Program-made: the position numbers and the translations under genes
Assembly (NCBI RefSeq): GCF_037027445.1
Contig: NZ_JBANDL010000002.1
Span: 2,976,001 to 3,040,000 of the forward strand
DNA: 64,000 nt
From: Lysobacter firmicutimachus
GTDB taxonomy: Bacteria > Pseudomonadota > Gammaproteobacteria > Xanthomonadales > Xanthomonadaceae
Direction of reading: 5' to 3'
In this document: piece after piece, positions 29,259 to 40,189 of the stretch
How the letters are laid out: each line of letters opens with the position of its first letter
Numbering within the stretch: the first letter of the stretch is position 1
Notes under the pieces: model-generated
What the model was told of the DNA's origin: nothing
Database searches by the model: none
Seen by the model: only the letters and a program-made list of their open reading frames with translations

Positions 29259-30602
29259 TCAGGCCGCGGCGGCGCGCACCGCGGCGGACAGCGTATCGAG
29301 GGTCGACTGCATCAAGACCTCGTCGTCGGCCTCGACCGTGACCCGCACCACCGGCTCGGTGCCGGACGGACGCAGGAAGGCGCGGCCGCGGCCGCTGACC
29401 GCGGCCTGGGCCTGGCGCAGCGCCTCCTGCACCGAGGCGGCTTCGGCCGGCTTGGCCTCGCCTTCGTAGCGCACGTTGACGGTCTTCTGCGGTACCCGGT
29501 ACAGGCCGTCGAGCGCGTCGCGCAGGCTGATGCCGTTGCGCCCCAGCACTTCCAGCACCTGCAGCGCGCTGACGATGCCGTCGCCGGTGCTGGTGCGGTC
29601 CAGGCACAACAGGTGACCGGAGGCCTCGCCGCCGAGCACGCCGCCGTGGGCGATCAGCTGCTGATGCACGTAACGATCGCCGACCTTGGCGCGCAGGAAA
29701 CCGATGCCGCGCTGTTCGAATGCGCGTTCCAGGCCGTAGTTGGTCATCAGGGTGCCGACCACCGGCCCCTGCAGGCGGCCGCTGCGCTGCCAGTCGGTGG
29801 CCAGCACGTACAGCAGGTCGTCGCCGTCGCAGACGCGGCCTTCGCTGTCGACGAACAGCACCCGGTCGCCGTCGCCGTCGAAGGCGATGCCGAGGTCGGC
29901 GCCGGTGGCCTGGACCCGCGCGACCAGGGTCTGCGGATGGGTCGAGCCGACGCCGTCGTTGATATTGAGGCCGTTGGGATCGATGCCGATCGCGTCGACC
30001 CGCGCGCCGAGCTCGCCCAGCACCAGCGGACCGGTCTGGTAGGTCGCGCCGTTGGCGCAATCCATGGCGATGCGCATGCCGCTGAGATCGAAGCCCTTGG
30101 GCACCGAGTTCTTGCACGCTTCGACGTAGCGGCCGATCGCGTCGCGGGTGCGCACGGCCTTGCCCAGGCGCTCGGACTCGACGGTGCGGAACGGTTGTTC
30201 CAGCGCTGCCTCGATCGCCAGCTCCGTCTCGTCGTCGAGCTTTTCGCCCTCGGCCGAGAAGAACTTGATGCCGTTGTCGTAGTGCGGATTGTGCGAGGCG
30301 GAAATGACGATGCCGCCGTCGGCGCGCAGGGAGCGGGTCAGGTGCGCGACCGCCGGGGTCGGCATCGGCCCCATCAGCTGCACGTCGACGCCGGCGGCGA
30401 CCAGCCCGGCTTCGAGCGCGGCTTCGAACATGTAATTGGAGATGCGGGTGTCCTTGCCGATGATGACCATCGGATTGCGCCAGCCGCGCCGGGTCAGGGC
30501 GTGACCGTAGGCGTTGCCCAGGCGCAGGACGAAATCGGCGGAAATCGGGCCTTCGCCGACGCGGCCGCGGATGCCGTCGGTGCCGAAATACTTACGAGCC
30601 AT
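29259..30602 (-). CDS. glmM: Phosphoglucosamine mutase
   Basis: GlmM converts glucosamine 6-phosphate to glucosamine 1-phosphate for peptidoglycan and LPS precursors. The 447-aa product starts [20 protein letters not shown]. It has the phosphoserine loop [16 protein letters not shown], the metal-binding AFDGDGDRV and the C-terminal phosphate site [11 protein letters not shown]. Length matches the family. A longer in-frame start exists 43 codons upstream but does not align. It lies 186 bp downstream of accD, with its own terminator. Confidence 0.98.
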   Translation of the reverse strand: MARKYFGTDGIRGRVGEGPISADFVLRLGNAYGHALTRRGWRNPMVIIGKDTRISNYMFEAALEAGLVAAGVDVQLMGPMPTPAVAHLTRSLRADGGIVISASHNPHYDNGIKFFSAEGEKLDDETELAIEAALEQPFRTVESERLGKAVRTRDAIGRYVEACKNSVPKGFDLSGMRIAMDCANGATYQTGPLVLGELGARVDAIGIDPNGLNINDGVGSTHPQTLVARVQATGADLGIAFDGDGDRVLFVDSEGRVCDGDDLLYVLATDWQRSGRLQGPVVGTLMTNYGLERAFEQRGIGFLRAKVGDRYVHQQLIAHGGVLGGEASGHLLCLDRTSTGDGIVSALQVLEVLGRNGISLRDALDGLYRVPQKTVNVRYEGEAKPAEAASVQEALRQAQAAVSGRGRAFLRPSGTEPVVRVTVEADDEVLMQSTLDTLSAAVRAAAA

Positions 30603-30788
30603 GCAGTTCAACCTCCAGGTAGCGCGGCGCGTCGCACCAGGACGCGGGCGCTGGATGTGATCGGGACAGGATCGAAGACGCCGCCGACACCGATCGCGCC
30701 CCATGGCCATCCAGCCCGCGCTCGAGTCCACAGACGGCGAGGACCGCCGCAGCGGTCCCCCATGACGCGCGCGGTCGGGCCGCTGCGA

Positions 30789-31679
<891 letters not shown>

Positions 31680-31803
31680 GCGATGAAATCTTCCTGTTCA
31701 GGCAACCACGGATGAGGTACCGACGGGCGCGGCGCGGCAGGCGCCGCTCGCGCACCGGCGGATGAGTTTAGCGCAGCGGACGCGGGCGTCCGCCGCCGGC
31801 CGT

Positions 31804-32607
31804 TCAGGCGCGCGCGTCCAGCGCCTGGCGCAGCGGGGCGAGGAAGTCGGCGGCGGTGCGGGCGGCGGCCGCGTCGCCGGCCTCGGCCAGGGCCGCGACC
31901 AGGGCGCTGCCGACCACCACGCCGGCGGCCTCGCGCGCCATCGCCGCGGCGCTGGCGGCGTCCTTGATCCCGAACCCGGCCACCACCGGCACCCGGCTGC
32001 GCGCGCGGATGCCGTGCAGGCGGTCGTTGGCGGCTCCGGCGTCGAGCCGGTCGGCGCCGGTCACCCCGGCGAAGCTGACGTAGTACAGATAGCCCTGCGC
32101 GCCCTCGCACAGCAGCGCCAGACGCTGCTCGGTGGTGGTCGGCGAAGCCAGCAGGATCAGCGCCAGGCCGGTGTCGGCGAAGGCGCCGCGCAGTTCGTCC
32201 GCTTCTTCCGGCGGCAGGTCGACCAGCAGCACGCCGTCGACGCCGGCGTCGACCGCATCGGCGGCGAAGCGCGCCGCGCCGCGGATCTCGATCGGGTTGA
32301 GATAGCCCATCAGCACCACCGGCGTGTCGGCGTCGTCGCGGCGGAACTCGCGCACCGCCCGCAGCACCCAGCTGAGCCCGGCGCCGCGCGCGATCGCGCG
32401 CTCGGAGCTGCGCTGGATCACCGGCCCGTCGGCCATCGGATCGGAAAACGGCACCCCCAGTTCCAGCACGTCGGCGCCGGCGGCGACCAGGGCGTGCATG
32501 ACCGGCACGGTCGACTCCAGCGAGGGATCGCCGGCGGTCAGGAACGGGATCAGCGCCTTGCGGCCGGCGGCTTGCAGTTGTTGGAACTTGGCGTCGATTC
32601 GGTTCAT
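31804..32607 (-). CDS. trpA: Tryptophan synthase alpha chain
   Basis: TrpA cleaves indole-3-glycerol phosphate to indole, which is channelled to TrpB. The 267-aa product carries the family signature LELGVPFSDPMADGPVIQ, with the catalytic acids in the expected places. It also has VGFGI-like VAGFGIKDAAS and the phosphate-binding GVVVGSALV. It is separated from trpB by a 145-bp repeat-bearing gap. Confidence 0.98.
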   Translation of the reverse strand: MNRIDAKFQQLQAAGRKALIPFLTAGDPSLESTVPVMHALVAAGADVLELGVPFSDPMADGPVIQRSSERAIARGAGLSWVLRAVREFRRDDADTPVVLMGYLNPIEIRGAARFAADAVDAGVDGVLLVDLPPEEADELRGAFADTGLALILLASPTTTEQRLALLCEGAQGYLYYVSFAGVTGADRLDAGAANDRLHGIRARSRVPVVAGFGIKDAASAAAMAREAAGVVVGSALVAALAEAGDAAAARTAADFLAPLRQALDARA

Positions 32608-32628
32608 GGATGAAAGGCTTCGGCTTTA

Positions 32629-32752
32629 ACCCCTCGTCCGCGTGTGGAAAAGGGGTGGGGTGAGGGTCGTCGGCGTCGGCGAACGTCGGATCGGGCGCGC
32701 GCCCTCATCCGCCCTGCGGGCACCTTCTCCCGCGAGGGGGAGAAGGAAAAAG
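32629..32752. repeat. CCCTCATCCGCC-type intergenic element in the trpB-trpA gap
   Basis: The 145-bp gap contains GCCCTCATCCGCCCTGCGGG followed by CACCTTCTCCCGCGAGGGGG, which folds as a CCTTCTCC/GGAGAAGG hairpin. A mirrored GGGGTGGGGTGAGGG lies on the left side. This sequence type is widely dispersed between genes in GC-rich proteobacteria. Here it separates two genes that normally touch. Confidence 0.65.
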
Positions 32753-33967
<1,215 letters not shown>

Positions 33968-34199
33968 CGGCTCGGCGCGCTGTGAGGGCAACGTGGGACG
34001 CCGCCGGAACGGCGACGGGAACCGTGGAGTTTAGGCCATCGCGGGCCCGACCGTACGCGCGACCGGCCGATGGAATGGGACCGGGGTCGCGGCGCGGCGG
34101 CCGGCGGCGTCGAGGCCCGTCGCCGCGAACGCGGCAAGCGCCACACCGGGCGCACGCCCCGCCCCGATCCGGCAAACGCGCCGGACCGCGCTCCACGCA

Positions 34200-34229
34200 A
34201 CGAAAAGGGCGCCGCAGCGCCCTTTTCGT
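34200..34229. terminator. Bidirectional terminator beside the phasin gene
   Basis: A perfect 13-bp stem (ACGAAAAGGGCGC / GCGCCCTTTTCGT) surrounds a CGCA loop. On the minus strand it lies 12 bases past the phasin stop. Confidence 0.8.
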
Positions 34230-34241
34230 CTGTGCTTCGGA

Positions 34242-34655
34242 TCAGGCCCGGCGCGTCCGCCGCGGCGCCGGCTTGCGCGCGCCGCGCCGTGCCTGGGCCG
34301 GCTTGGCCGCTTTGCGCGGCTTGCGTGCGCCGCGGCGCTGCTTCTTGCCGCCCTTGAGACCCAGCTTGTCCAGCACCGGCGCCAGCCGCGCCTCGACTTC
34401 GGCGCTGAACTTCACCACCGTCGGCTCGACTTGGCCGCGCACGCTCTCGATTCCGCCGCGCACGTTGTCGCGCGCGTCGGCGACCAGACCCTGGGCGCGG
34501 CGCTGCAGCGCGCCGATCCGGTCGACCGTGCGCGCGCCGCTCGCCAGCGCTTCGCGGCGTGCGATCACGGCCAGGCCGAGGCCGGCCAGCCAGAGATGAC
34601 GCAACGTGGGGGTGGGGTTGTTCGCCGCCGGCTTGTTGCGCTTCACAGCTGCCAT
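34242..34655 (-). CDS. Phasin-like protein with histone-like basic tail
   Basis: Phasins coat polyhydroxyalkanoate granules; the PhaF type also binds DNA through a basic tail. The 137-aa product starts MAAVKRNKPAANN. A helix-forming central domain (LAGLGLAVIARREALASGARTVDRIGALQRRAQGLVADARDNV) fits that family. The tail after residue 98 (GGKKQRRGARKPRKAAKPAQ and beyond) is Lys/Arg/Ala/Pro-rich, like histone H1. The assignment rests on this layout, and no pha synthase is nearby. The start has GGAGCGAACC upstream. Confidence 0.65.
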   Translation of the reverse strand: MAAVKRNKPAANNPTPTLRHLWLAGLGLAVIARREALASGARTVDRIGALQRRAQGLVADARDNVRGGIESVRGQVEPTVVKFSAEVEARLAPVLDKLGLKGGKKQRRGARKPRKAAKPAQARRGARKPAPRRTRRA

Positions 34656-34828
34656 GGTTCGCTCCGCACGACCGCCCGGGGATGGGGGTTTCAGGACGCC
34701 ACTGTGGGCCGCCGGCATCGAGCATTCACACTAGCCGCGACCGCCGCCGCACGCCCGCGGCCGCCCTCTTGCCAGCGCGCGGCCGCGGCGGGATGCTGCC
34801 CAACCCGACCTGTCGACAAGGACCGCAG

Positions 34829-35683
34829 ATGGCCGCCAAATCCGCTTGGGCCGCTTTTCCCCACGAAGCCAAGGCCTATACCTACGCCGGCGATGCCCTC
34901 AAGAAAGCCTGGCCCAAGCTGCATGCCGGCGACACCGAGCCCTACCCGGACGCCAAGCGCGCCGCCGCCCTGATCGACGCCGCCGGCAAGGCCGCGCCCA
35001 AGGGCCTGGATGCCGATGCGCTGGCCGATGCGCTGCAAGAGGCCTGGCGGGCGTTCCACCGCGGCGATTTCAAGGCCGCTTTCGACGCCGGCCAGGCGCT
35101 GGGCCCGGTCGGCGCGTCGGTCGCGGTCAAGGCGCTGGGCATCCACGCCACCTATCTGGTCGAGGACGAGGACGAACAGCTCAAGCGCTACGAGCAGGCG
35201 GCCAAGATCGCCGAAGCCGCGGTCAAGGCGCTGCCGGACGAGGCCAACAGCCATTACCGCCACGCCTTCGCCCTGGGCCGCTACAGCCAGGGGCTGAGCA
35301 TCGCCAAGGCGCTCAAGGCCGGCATCGCCGGCAAGGTGCGCAACGCGCTCGACGCCACCCTGGAACTCGCGCCCAAGCACGCCGAGGCGCATACCGCGAT
35401 GGCGCTGTACCACGCCGAGATCATCGACAAGATCGGCGGCATGATCGGCGGCCTGACCTACGGCGCCAAGGCCGCCGACGCCGAGAAGCACATCAAGACC
35501 GCGCTCAAGCTGACCCCGGACTCGCCCATCGCCCACATCGAGCACGGCAACGTGCTGCTGCTCCTGCACGGCGACAAGCAGGAAGACGCGGCCGCGGCGG
35601 CGTACGAAAAGGCCGCCAAGCTCAAGCCGCTGGACGCGATGGAGGCGCTGGACGCGGCCTACGCCAAGGAGCAGTTGGAGTAA
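34829..35683 (+). CDS. TPR-repeat protein, cytoplasmic
   Basis: The 284-aa product has no signal peptide or membrane helix and is built of helix pairs resembling tetratricopeptide repeats. Clear units are ALQEAWRAFHRGDFKAAFDAGQAL, NALDATLELAPKHAEAHTAMALYHAE and ADAEKHIKTALKLTPDSPIAHIEHGNVLLLL. Such proteins scaffold complexes or act as chaperones. The partner is unknown. The gene is divergent from the phasin gene across 173 bp. Confidence 0.7.
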   Translation: MAAKSAWAAFPHEAKAYTYAGDALKKAWPKLHAGDTEPYPDAKRAAALIDAAGKAAPKGLDADALADALQEAWRAFHRGDFKAAFDAGQALGPVGASVAVKALGIHATYLVEDEDEQLKRYEQAAKIAEAAVKALPDEANSHYRHAFALGRYSQGLSIAKALKAGIAGKVRNALDATLELAPKHAEAHTAMALYHAEIIDKIGGMIGGLTYGAKAADAEKHIKTALKLTPDSPIAHIEHGNVLLLLHGDKQEDAAAAAYEKAAKLKPLDAMEALDAAYAKEQLE

Positions 35684-35826
35684 GTGCGAATCCAAGCCCG
35701 CGCCGCAGGCCTCGCCGGACGGGGTCCCGTGTTCGCGCTCGCCCTGCCGTCCCTGCGCGAACGCGAACCAAATCGCAGCCGGCACGCCCCGCCGGCCGGG
35801 CTTCAGTGAAATTTTCACGCCAAGGC

Positions 35827-35855
35827 TTGTCAGTCCGAAAAAGCCCGATTACACT
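35827..35855 (+). promoter_or_regulatory. Sigma-70 promoter for tRNA-Val
   Basis: TTGTCA (35827-35832) and TACACT (35850-35855) are separated by exactly 17 bases. The -10 box ends 19 bases before the mature tRNA 5' end. Confidence 0.75.
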
Positions 35856-35874
35856 TTGCGGCCCGATAAGACTC

Positions 35875-35949
35875 GGGCGGTTAGCTCAGCGGTAGAGCAT
35901 CGCCTTCACACGGCGAGGGTCGCAGGTTCGAACCCTGCACCGCCCACCA
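35875..35949 (+). tRNA. tRNA-Val (CAC)
   Basis: This 75-nt cloverleaf has acceptor GGGCGGT, D arm with GCTCAGCGGTAGAGC, anticodon CAC, a canonical T arm (GGTTCGAACCC) and an encoded CCA. A good promoter lies upstream and a terminator downstream, so it is a single-gene unit. Confidence 0.95.
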
Positions 35950-35962
35950 GTTGTACGAAAAG

Positions 35963-35985
35963 GCCGGCGCAAGCCGGCTTTTTTT
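35963..35985 (+). terminator. Terminator of tRNA-Val
   Basis: GCCGGC with a GCAA loop and GCCGGC is followed by a T7 run. It begins 13 bases after the tRNA. Confidence 0.9.
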
Positions 35986-36054
35986 CGTTTCGGGCGCAGC
36001 GCGCCGGCGTGGATGCCGTCCCGCCGCCTCTGCGCCATGACGAGAATCCGCACC

Positions 36055-36423
36055 ATGACCACCGACCCGCATCTCGCCCCTACCCGCCTGTACCACAACC
36101 CGCGCTGCTCCAAGTCGCGCGGCGCGCTGGAACTGCTGCGCGAACGCGGCCTGGAGCCGGCGCTGGTGACGTACCTGGATTCGCCGCCCGATGCCGCGCA
36201 GTTGCGCGCCCTGCTCGGACTGCTGGGCCTGTCCGCGCGCGAACTGCTGCGCAGCGGCGAAGACGAGTACCGCGAACTCGGCCTGGGTAATCCCAGCCTC
36301 GACGACGCCGCGCTCATTGCGGCCATGGCCGCGCACCCGCGCCTGATCGAACGCCCGATCTTCGTCCACGCCGGCCGCGCCGTGGTCGGCCGGCCGCCGG
36401 AGCGGGTGCTGGAGTTGCTGTAA
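36055..36423 (+). CDS. ArsC/Spx-family thioredoxin-fold reductase
   Basis: The 122-aa product matches the arsenate-reductase (glutaredoxin-coupled) family, YfgD-like branch. The N-terminal loop YHNPRCSKSRGAL holds the redox Cys18. Conserved later elements are YLDSPPD, LLRSGEDEYRELGL and HPRLIERPIFV. No ars operon is nearby, so an arsenic role is not assured. The start MTTDPHLAPTRLYHNPRC is preferred over two upstream in-frame ATGs, which would add residues outside the fold. Confidence 0.85.
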   Translation: MTTDPHLAPTRLYHNPRCSKSRGALELLRERGLEPALVTYLDSPPDAAQLRALLGLLGLSARELLRSGEDEYRELGLGNPSLDDAALIAAMAAHPRLIERPIFVHAGRAVVGRPPERVLELL

Positions 36424-36474
36424 GCCCGCCCTGACCCGCCCCGACCAAAGCCTTGCTCAGTTGGAGCGGCATAG

Positions 36475-36790
<316 letters not shown>

Positions 36791-36866
36791 TGTCCATAGA
36801 AGCCGGCGCTACGGTTTCGTAGCTTCGATCATTAGCGAAGGCGTTGATTTCTCTGCGCGTCCCGTG

Positions 36867-36971
36867 GTCGCGGCTTACGCCGCTCCTACAGGGGCATAGG
36901 ACAAAGCGCGGCGAGAGTGAAGGACGGCGGCCGCGGCTTGCGCCGCTCCTACCCTCCGCGTCAGTTTCGAG
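36867..36971. repeat. REP-like palindrome pair, copy B
   Basis: Two GCGGC/GCCGC palindromes with CTCCTAC tails lie in the same arrangement as at 28997-29100. The spacer between the units (ATAGGACAAAGCGCGGCGAG type) is conserved in both copies. Confidence 0.8.
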
Positions 36972-37083
36972 CTTCGATCAACCTCAACCCCGTCGGATTT
37001 CCATGCGTCCCGGGGGCGCAGTCTATGGCCGCAGGCAATCCCCATGGGGAAGCCGTTGCCGCAGTGAAGCCAGCACGCTTGGG

Positions 37084-38706
37084 CTACAGCGATTTGCTCT
37101 CGCGCATCGCCAGCACCCGCGCCGGCGCAGCGAACGAGTCACTGCGCGCCGCGCTCCAGAACGCCTGGAACACCGCATGCGCCGGCACCTTGCCGATCAG
37201 ATCGCCCGGCGCGAGGAAGTTGTACAAGGCCCCCAGCGAACGCACCTCGGTCGGCGATACCCGGCGCAGGATGTGCTCGGGTCCGATCTCGCCGGCATGG
37301 CCGAGCCCGGCCGCGCACAGCAGGTCGCGCAGCGCCTTGAGCGTGTTCTCGTGGAAATGGAATACCCGGCTGGCCTTGTCCGGCACGTCGAGCTTGCCCC
37401 AGCGGCTGGGGTCCTGGGTCGCCACGCCGGTCGGGCAGCGGTCGGTGTGGCAGCTCTGCGCCTGGATGCAGCCCAACGCGAACATGTAGCCGCGCGCGGC
37501 GTTGCACCAGTCCGCGCCCATCGCCAGCGTCCGGGCGATATCGAAGGCGCTGACGATACGGCCGGCGGCGCCGATCCGGATCTTGTCGCGCAACTCCAGC
37601 CCGACCAGGGTGTTGTGCACCAGCATCAAGGCTTCGTGCATCGGTACGCCGACATGGTCGATGAACTCCGCCGGCGCCGCGCCGGTGCCGCCCTCGGCGC
37701 CGTCGACGACGATGAAGTCCGGCAGCAGCCCGGATTCGTGCATCGCCTTGGCGATGCCGAACCATTCCCAGGGATGGCCGATCGCGAGCTTGAACCCGGT
37801 CGGCTTGCCGCCGGACAGCTCGCGCAGGCGGGCGACGAAACGCAACAGCCCCAACGGCGAATCGAACGCCGAATGCGCCGCCGGCGACACGCAGTCCTGG
37901 CCCATCGGCACGCCGCGGGTGGCGGAGATCTCGGCGCTGACCTTGGCCGCCGGCAGCACGCCGCCGTGGCCGGGCTTGGCCCCTTGCGACAGCTTGATCT
38001 CGATCATCTTGACCTGCGGGTCGCCGGCGTTCGCGGCGAAGCGCTGTTCGTCGAACAGGCCGCGTTCGTCGCGGCAGCCGAAGTAGCCCGAGCCGATCTC
38101 CCACACCAGGTCGCCGCCGTTCTCGCGGTGATACGGCGAAATCGAGCCCTCGCCGGTGTCGTGGTAGAAGCCGCCGAGCCTGGCGCCCCGGTTGAGCGCG
38201 CGGATCGCATTGGCCGACAGCGAACCGAAGCTCATCGCCGAGATGTTGAACACGCTGGCCGAGTACGGCTGGGCGGCGTTTTCGCCGATGACCACGCGAA
38301 AATCGTGCGGCACGTGCGCGGTCGGCGCCAGCGAATGGTTGATCCACTCGTAATCGAGACCGTAGACGTCCTGCTGGCTGCCGAACGGGCGCACGTCGTT
38401 GACCGACTTGGCGCGCTGGTAGACCAGGGCGCGCTGCTGGCGCGAGAACGGCACCTCGGCGGTGTCGGCCTCGATGAAGTACTGGCGCATCTCCGGGCCG
38501 ATCGATTCCAGGCCGTAGCGAAAGTGCGCCAGCACCGGATAGTTGCGCCGCAGGGTGCTGCGGGTCTGCAGCAGGTCGGCGGTGCCGAGCGCGGCGATCG
38601 CGCCGAACGCGGCCACGCCCCACCACCAGTCCGGATGGTGCAGCCAGGCCAGCAGCAACGAAAACAGGGTTAGCAGCAGGCTGGCGGCGTAAGCGGCATA
38701 ACGCAT
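37084..38706 (-). CDS. FMN-binding glutamate synthase-family protein, membrane-anchored
   Basis: The 540-aa product has two N-terminal membrane helices (about residues 5-45) and then a glutamate synthase-type FMN/Fe-S barrel. Visible motifs are FNISAMSFGSLSANAI, GEGSISPYHRENGGDLVWEIGSGYFG, KLSQGAKPGHGG and DGAEGGTGAAPAEF. The cluster-like cysteines are in CIQAQSCHTDRCPTG. There is no glutaminase domain and no GltD partner nearby. True glutamate synthase activity is therefore unlikely, and the function of this stand-alone branch is not established. Confidence 0.82.
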   Translation of the reverse strand: MRYAAYAASLLLTLFSLLLAWLHHPDWWWGVAAFGAIAALGTADLLQTRSTLRRNYPVLAHFRYGLESIGPEMRQYFIEADTAEVPFSRQQRALVYQRAKSVNDVRPFGSQQDVYGLDYEWINHSLAPTAHVPHDFRVVIGENAAQPYSASVFNISAMSFGSLSANAIRALNRGARLGGFYHDTGEGSISPYHRENGGDLVWEIGSGYFGCRDERGLFDEQRFAANAGDPQVKMIEIKLSQGAKPGHGGVLPAAKVSAEISATRGVPMGQDCVSPAAHSAFDSPLGLLRFVARLRELSGGKPTGFKLAIGHPWEWFGIAKAMHESGLLPDFIVVDGAEGGTGAAPAEFIDHVGVPMHEALMLVHNTLVGLELRDKIRIGAAGRIVSAFDIARTLAMGADWCNAARGYMFALGCIQAQSCHTDRCPTGVATQDPSRWGKLDVPDKASRVFHFHENTLKALRDLLCAAGLGHAGEIGPEHILRRVSPTEVRSLGALYNFLAPGDLIGKVPAHAVFQAFWSAARSDSFAAPARVLAMRESKSL

Positions 38707-38809
38707 GGCGATGGGTCGGTTCACGAGCGGGAGCCGAGCATAACCGGCCGCGGGTGCAGGCACCGTGGCGGCGCGCCGCCGACGGGCTGCGGCCGCCCCG
38801 CCGCGCCGG

Positions 38810-40099
38810 CTACAGGCGCGCGTCGACCTGATCGCGCGGGTACAGGCTCTTGATGTCGTACAACAGCGCGTCCGGCTTGCCGAACGCGCGCGCGCCGGCG
38901 GCGCCGAGCCGGCGGAACTGTTCGTGCGCGACCGCGACGATCACCGCGTCGTAGACCCCGGCCGGCGGCGTTTCGACCATCTCCACGCCGTACTCGCGGC
39001 GGGCCTCTTCGGCGTTGGCCCAAGGGTCGTGGATCTCGACCCGGGCCCGGTACTCGCCGAATTCGCGCGCCAGGTCGATCACCCGGGTGTTGCGCAGGTC
39101 GGCGCAGTTTTCCTTGAAAGTGATGCCCAGGATCAGGATGCGCGAGTCGGCGACCGCGACGCCGCGTTGGATCATGCGCTTGATCACCTCGGCCGCGACG
39201 TGCCCGCCCATGGCGTCGTTGATGCGCCGGCAGGCGAGCAGGATGTCGGGATAGTAGCCCGCGCTTTGCGCCTTCTGGATCAGGTAGTAGGGGTCCACGC
39301 CGATGCAGTGGCCGCCGACCAGGCCGGGGCGGAACGGCAGGAAATTCCACTTGCTGCCCGCCGCTTCCAGCACCTCGGTGGTGTCGATGCCCAGGCGCTG
39401 GAAGATCAAGGCGAACTCGTTGATCAGGGCGATGTTGGCGTCGCGCTGGGTGTTCTCGATGACCTTGGCCGCCTCGGCCACGCGCAGGCTGGAGGCCTTG
39501 TGGGTGCCGGCCGGGATGATGCTGCGGTACAGCGCGTCGACCCGCTCGGCGGTGGCCTCGTTGGAGCCGGACGTGACCTTGGGAATGTCGGTCAGGCGAC
39601 GCTGGCGATCGCCGGGGTTGATCCGTTCCGGGCTGTAGCCGACGAAGAAGTCCTGATTGAAGCGCAAACCCGAAGCGCGTTCGAGCTCGGGAATGCAGAT
39701 CTCCTCGGTCGCGCCGGGATAGACGGTGGACTCGTAGATCACCGTGTCGCCGGGCTTGAGCAGTTCGCCGAGCGCGCGGCTGGCCTGGACCAACGGGGTG
39801 AAATCCGGCCGCTTGTGCTCGTCGATGGGAGTCGGCACCGTGATCACGTAGGTGTCGCGATCGGCCAGATCCCGCAAGCTGGCGCTGAAACGCAGCCGGG
39901 TCGCGGCGGCGATCTCGGCGGCGTCGTTCTCGCGATGCGAGTCCTCGCCCTGGCTGAGCTGGGCCACCCGCACCGGATTGATGTCGTAACCGACGGTGTC
40001 GTAGCGCTTGCCGAATTCCAGCGCCAGCGGCAGGCCGACGTAGCCCAGGCCGATGACGCCGATGCGCGTTTGCGCGAGATTGCCGCCCTGCTCCGCCAT
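38810..40099 (-). CDS. UDP-N-acetylhexosamine 6-dehydrogenase (TviB/WbpO-like)
   Basis: These NAD-dependent enzymes oxidise a UDP-sugar C6 alcohol to the uronic acid for surface polysaccharides. The 429-aa product has the dinucleotide site IGVIGLGYVGLPLA, the central VAEAAKVIENTQRDANIALINEFA and the catalytic Cys265 in VGGHCIGVDPYYL. The C-terminal UDP-binding region has LGITFKENCADLRNT. Sequence style is closer to TviB/WbpO than to UDP-glucose dehydrogenase. No glycosyltransferase or Wzx/Wzy gene is adjacent. Confidence 0.87.
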   Translation of the reverse strand: MAEQGGNLAQTRIGVIGLGYVGLPLALEFGKRYDTVGYDINPVRVAQLSQGEDSHRENDAAEIAAATRLRFSASLRDLADRDTYVITVPTPIDEHKRPDFTPLVQASRALGELLKPGDTVIYESTVYPGATEEICIPELERASGLRFNQDFFVGYSPERINPGDRQRRLTDIPKVTSGSNEATAERVDALYRSIIPAGTHKASSLRVAEAAKVIENTQRDANIALINEFALIFQRLGIDTTEVLEAAGSKWNFLPFRPGLVGGHCIGVDPYYLIQKAQSAGYYPDILLACRRINDAMGGHVAAEVIKRMIQRGVAVADSRILILGITFKENCADLRNTRVIDLAREFGEYRARVEIHDPWANAEEARREYGVEMVETPPAGVYDAVIVAVAHEQFRRLGAAGARAFGKPDALLYDIKSLYPRDQVDARL

Positions 40100-40189
40100 G
40101 CCCTGCCCCGATCGTTGAGTCTGCGCCGGGTCGCCCGGGTCGGTGGATTCTAGTGAGCCGCTTTCGCCGCTGGCAAACCCCGCACCGGC

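Noticed and set aside
36055..36423. Arsenic resistance operon
   Set aside because: Only an ArsC-like protein is present. No arsR, arsB or acr3 is near, and the YfgD-like branch is often unrelated to arsenate.
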